DNA of 6,377 nt from positions 1 through 6,377 of the forward strand of contig RFJS01000043.1 in NCBI GenBank assembly GCA_003694825.1. The letters are read 5' to 3'. This document shows positions 3,882 to 6,377 of the stretch, one piece after another; position 1 is the first letter of the stretch, and each line of letters opens with the position of its first letter. The notes beneath the pieces were generated by a model. It saw nothing but the letters and a program-made list of their open reading frames with translations. It was not told the origin of the DNA and ran no database searches. A program made the translations under genes and the position numbers. This DNA comes from Verrucomicrobiota bacterium. GTDB taxonomy: Bacteria > Verrucomicrobiota > Verrucomicrobiia > Opitutales > Opitutaceae.

Positions 3882-6377
3882 CTATTGCGGCGAGACCGGG
3901 GTGATGCGGAACGAGAAGGTATAGTCGCGATTCGGGAAACGGTATTTCGTGAGCGGGTAGGCCTTGGGCCCCCAGCTCGTGGTGCCGCCCACGCCCATCT
4001 GGAATGCGTCGAGCGCAAGGAACGTCTGCGGATGGGGGGTGAGTTGAAAATCGTAGGCGGCCCTTTCGATTTCCTCTCTCGGGAAATGGTGGGCGCCGAA
4101 TCCAAACGGAGCCTCCGCGGTGATGCGCAGGCCGGTCCCTGCGGAGTCGGTAAACGTCACCCACCGCGCATCGTGGCGGTAGCCATTCTCCTGCGGCCTG
4201 GCGTAGGGGACCCAGAGATCGGATACGCGTGAACGGTAGACCCCCTTGAGGCCGACGCTGCGGTCGATGTAGGACGACTCCGGACCGGTGCCATACCATT
4301 CGACCTCCTCCAGGCCGGCGGCGAGCACGAGATCGACGCCGAAGCGCGGCAACATGGGCAGCGGCTTTTCACCGGCGTGGTAGGTGCTGGTGACCTCGAT
4401 CGAGCCATCCCGCCGGATGCGATAGTCGAGGGTATGGCGTCCCTCGACGGCCGGGAGATCGGCCGCGACGCGGATGTGGACGGCACCGTGGTCGTCGCGG
4501 GAGATGAGGGCGACCTCGACGTTGGCCCGCCGGGCGGCCTCGCGCCAGATGGCAGGGCTGGCGCGGTAGGCGTCGTGGTTGTTTTTCCAGGCACCGAGGT
4601 CGTTGTCGGTGGACGCCCGCCAGAAGTTCGGCGCGATGCCCGTTTCGATGAGGCGGCGATCATGGAGCGTATAGTCGACGATCGTGCCGAGGAAACGGTC
4701 GATGCGCACGGCGGTATTGTCGCCGATGATCGTATAGAAACGCGTCTCTTCGAGCAGTTCGGGGGCCGCAGCGGGGGAGGCAGGTGTTTCGGGCTGGAAG
4801 GGGGCGAGAGGAAACTCGTCCCAGGCGGCCGGATCGGCGAAGGGATCCGCGATGAAGTGACCGGCCCGGTTGAAGGCGAACTGCACGAAAAGTTCACTGC
4901 CCGCCCAGCGCTTGAGGTCTGGATACGCCAGCTCGATCGGGGCTTCGCCGTGGGGTGGCAGGGGCGGAAGGTCGAGGCTTGCGGTGTGCACGGGCCGTCC
5001 GTCGGCGAGGATGCGCCAGTGGGCGGTGAACGCTCCGTCGGCCCGGGTGAAGTCGAGGCGGTTGCGCAGGAGGAAGCGCCCGGCGGCGAGGTCTTCGGCG
5101 GCGACCTGGATGGGCCGCTGATGGTATTTGAGGGCGCGCAGCGGAGGCCGCGGGGTGCGGTCGGCGGCGACGAGGCCGTTCATGCAGAAGTTGTCGTCGT
5201 GGCGGATGCCGTGGGGGTTCTCGAACCAGCCCCCGTAGGCGAAAAATGTCTGCGGTCCTGCGGGGCGGCGGTAGCCTGCCGGAACGGGCGCGCGTATGCC
5301 CTGGTCGACCCAATCCCACACGAAGGCTCCCTGAAAGTTGTTGTCGGCGTCGATGAGGGCCCAGTATTCGGCGAGGTTGCCGCAACTGTTGCCCATGGCA
5401 TGCGCGTATTCGCAGGCGAGAAAGGGCATCTGCGGCTGTTCGGCGATAATGCCGGGGATGTCATCGACGCTCGGATACATGCGCGAGTTGATGTCGGAGA
5501 CGGCGTAGTTGCCGAGCAGGGTGGCGTTTTCGTAGTGAACGGGCCGGGAGGGATCGACGGATTTTATCCACTTGTAGAGTTCGGCAAAGACCGAGCCGTC
5601 GCCCGACTCGTTGCCGTAGGACCAGATGATGACCGAGGGATGATTGCGGTCGCGCAGGACCATGCGGCGGAGTCGATCGAGATGGGCCTCCCGCCACACG
5701 GGATCATTGGCGAGGGCATTGAAGGAGCGGCGGCCCATGCCGTGGGTCTCGATGTTGCCCTCGTCGATCAGATAGATGCCATAGGCGTCACACAGGGCAT
5801 ACCAGAGAGGATGATTCGGGTAATGGGAGGTGCGCACGGCGTTGAAATTGTTCGCCTTGAGCAGCTGGATGTCGCGCAGCATGGAGGCACGGTCGACGGT
5901 GTGGCCGGTATCGGGATCGTGTTCGTGGCGGTTGACGCCGCGCAGGGTCACGGCAACTCCGTTGACCAGCAGACGACCGCCGGCGATCTCGACACGGCGA
6001 AAGCCGATGCGGAAGGGAACGATCTCCAGCGGCTTGCCGTCGCGGTCGGAGAGGCGGACGAGCAGGGTGTAGAGATCGGGCGTTTCGGCCGACCAGGGGC
6101 GGCAGTCGGGGATCTCGACGGGGTCGGAGACGAGATCGGAGCCGGGGGACTGCCGCCACACGGTCGCGCCATCGGGGGTGCGAAGCTCGAGGTCGACCGT
6201 GGCGGCGGCATGGCCGGGCGGCGTGTCCAGCTCGCCTTCGAAGCGGAGGATGCCGGTGCGGCGCCGGGGATCGAAGTCGGCGGTGATCTTTGCGTCGCGC
6301 AGGAAGGATGCGGGACGGTGGATCAGCAGGACGTCGCGAAAGATGCCGCTGAGCCGCCAGAAGTCCTGGTCCTCGAG
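3882..6377 (-). CDS. lacZ: GH2 beta-galactosidase, LacZ type, lacking its N-terminus at the window edge
   Basis: Hydrolyses terminal beta-galactosides such as lactose. 831 residues are visible, with an open frame from 6377 to TAG at 3884-3882. The visible part starts LEDQDFWRLSGIFRDV, which aligns near residue 205 of E. coli LacZ (about 1,020 aa), so roughly 200 residues are missing. Numbering from the visible start: end of the jelly-roll domain (1-16), Ig-like domain (to about 130), TIM barrel (about 136-407), second Ig-like domain, then the C-terminal Bgal-small sandwich with FWRASTDNDLG, RPQENGYRHDARW and FQMGVGGTTSWGP. In the barrel are RHEHD, SHYPNHPLW, the metal-site motif EGNIETHGM, the acid/base Glu257 in GNESG (codon 5609-5607), the nucleophile Glu323 in CEYAHAMGNS (codon 5411-5409), VWDWVDQ and FCMNG. 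All these LacZ active-site residues are conserved. Whether it has a signal peptide, and its promoter, lie off the window. No lac-type regulator or permease is visible. Confidence 0.96.
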   Translation of the reverse strand, partial: LEDQDFWRLSGIFRDVLLIHRPASFLRDAKITADFDPRRRTGILRFEGELDTPPGHAAATVDLELRTPDGATVWRQSPGSDLVSDPVEIPDCRPWSAETPDLYTLLVRLSDRDGKPLEIVPFRIGFRRVEIAGGRLLVNGVAVTLRGVNRHEHDPDTGHTVDRASMLRDIQLLKANNFNAVRTSHYPNHPLWYALCDAYGIYLIDEGNIETHGMGRRSFNALANDPVWREAHLDRLRRMVLRDRNHPSVIIWSYGNESGDGSVFAELYKWIKSVDPSRPVHYENATLLGNYAVSDINSRMYPSVDDIPGIIAEQPQMPFLACEYAHAMGNSCGNLAEYWALIDADNNFQGAFVWDWVDQGIRAPVPAGYRRPAGPQTFFAYGGWFENPHGIRHDDNFCMNGLVAADRTPRPPLRALKYHQRPIQVAAEDLAAGRFLLRNRLDFTRADGAFTAHWRILADGRPVHTASLDLPPLPPHGEAPIELAYPDLKRWAGSELFVQFAFNRAGHFIADPFADPAAWDEFPLAPFQPETPASPAAAPELLEETRFYTIIGDNTAVRIDRFLGTIVDYTLHDRRLIETGIAPNFWRASTDNDLGAWKNNHDAYRASPAIWREAARRANVEVALISRDDHGAVHIRVAADLPAVEGRHTLDYRIRRDGSIEVTSTYHAGEKPLPMLPRFGVDLVLAAGLEEVEWYGTGPESSYIDRSVGLKGVYRSRVSDLWVPYARPQENGYRHDARWVTFTDSAGTGLRITAEAPFGFGAHHFPREEIERAAYDFQLTPHPQTFLALDAFQMGVGGTTSWGPKAYPLTKYRFPNRDYTFSFRITPVSPQ

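Noticed and set aside
3885..4232. 115-residue plus-strand open frame opposite the 3' end of the beta-galactosidase
   Set aside because: Antisense to the conserved C-terminal sandwich domain, with no recognisable family.
4157..4897. 246-residue minus-strand open frame inside the beta-galactosidase
   Set aside because: A Ser/Pro/Arg-rich shadow of the galactosidase frame, which itself carries conserved GH2 motifs throughout.
1..6377. CRISPR array, toxin-antitoxin pair, phage or defence genes
   Set aside because: No regularly spaced repeats and no coding sequence resembling these systems; all long supported genes have ordinary assignments.

Overview
The window is GC-rich DNA from a Gram-negative bacterium. 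An outer-membrane phospholipase A and an exported DUF2059 protein imply a two-membrane envelope. The gene mix, the GC content and the absence of Shine-Dalgarno sequences before the visible starts would fit a Verrucomicrobiota (Opitutaceae-like) genome, but that is an inference from general character and not from a marker gene.

Layout. Positions 2-292 (+) hold the C-terminal end of PldA, outer-membrane phospholipase A. After a 160-base gap comes a complete PTS Enzyme I gene (453-2234, +). A short gap with competing inverted repeats separates it from a small exported DUF2059 protein (2314-2934, +). Next is a 383-base non-coding stretch (2935-3317) full of GC-rich hairpins, ending in a ~110-base imperfect palindrome (3140-3249). 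A four-helix DoxX-type membrane protein follows (3318-3710, +). A rho-independent-type terminator (3840-3873) closes the + strand genes. Converging on it from the right edge is a large GH2 beta-galactosidase (3882-6377, -), whose N-terminal ~200 residues lie outside the window.

How the genes relate. Enzyme I and the beta-galactosidase both touch carbohydrate use: Enzyme I takes phosphate from PEP and passes it to HPr, and the galactosidase hydrolyses beta-galactosides. They are on opposite strands and nothing in the sequence links their control. PldA, DUF2059 and DoxX are envelope proteins with no evident shared pathway. All catalytic residues I could place are present in Enzyme I and in the visible part of the galactosidase.

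The least ordinary signal is non-coding. The palindromic element at 3140-3249 has a diverged copy in the opposite orientation at about 3702-3784, so the doxX-like gene is bracketed by two copies of a dispersed repeat, and its stop codon lies inside the second copy. This looks like a small palindromic repeat family (REP- or MITE-like), not a new enzymatic system. I did not find a convincing undescribed protein system here.
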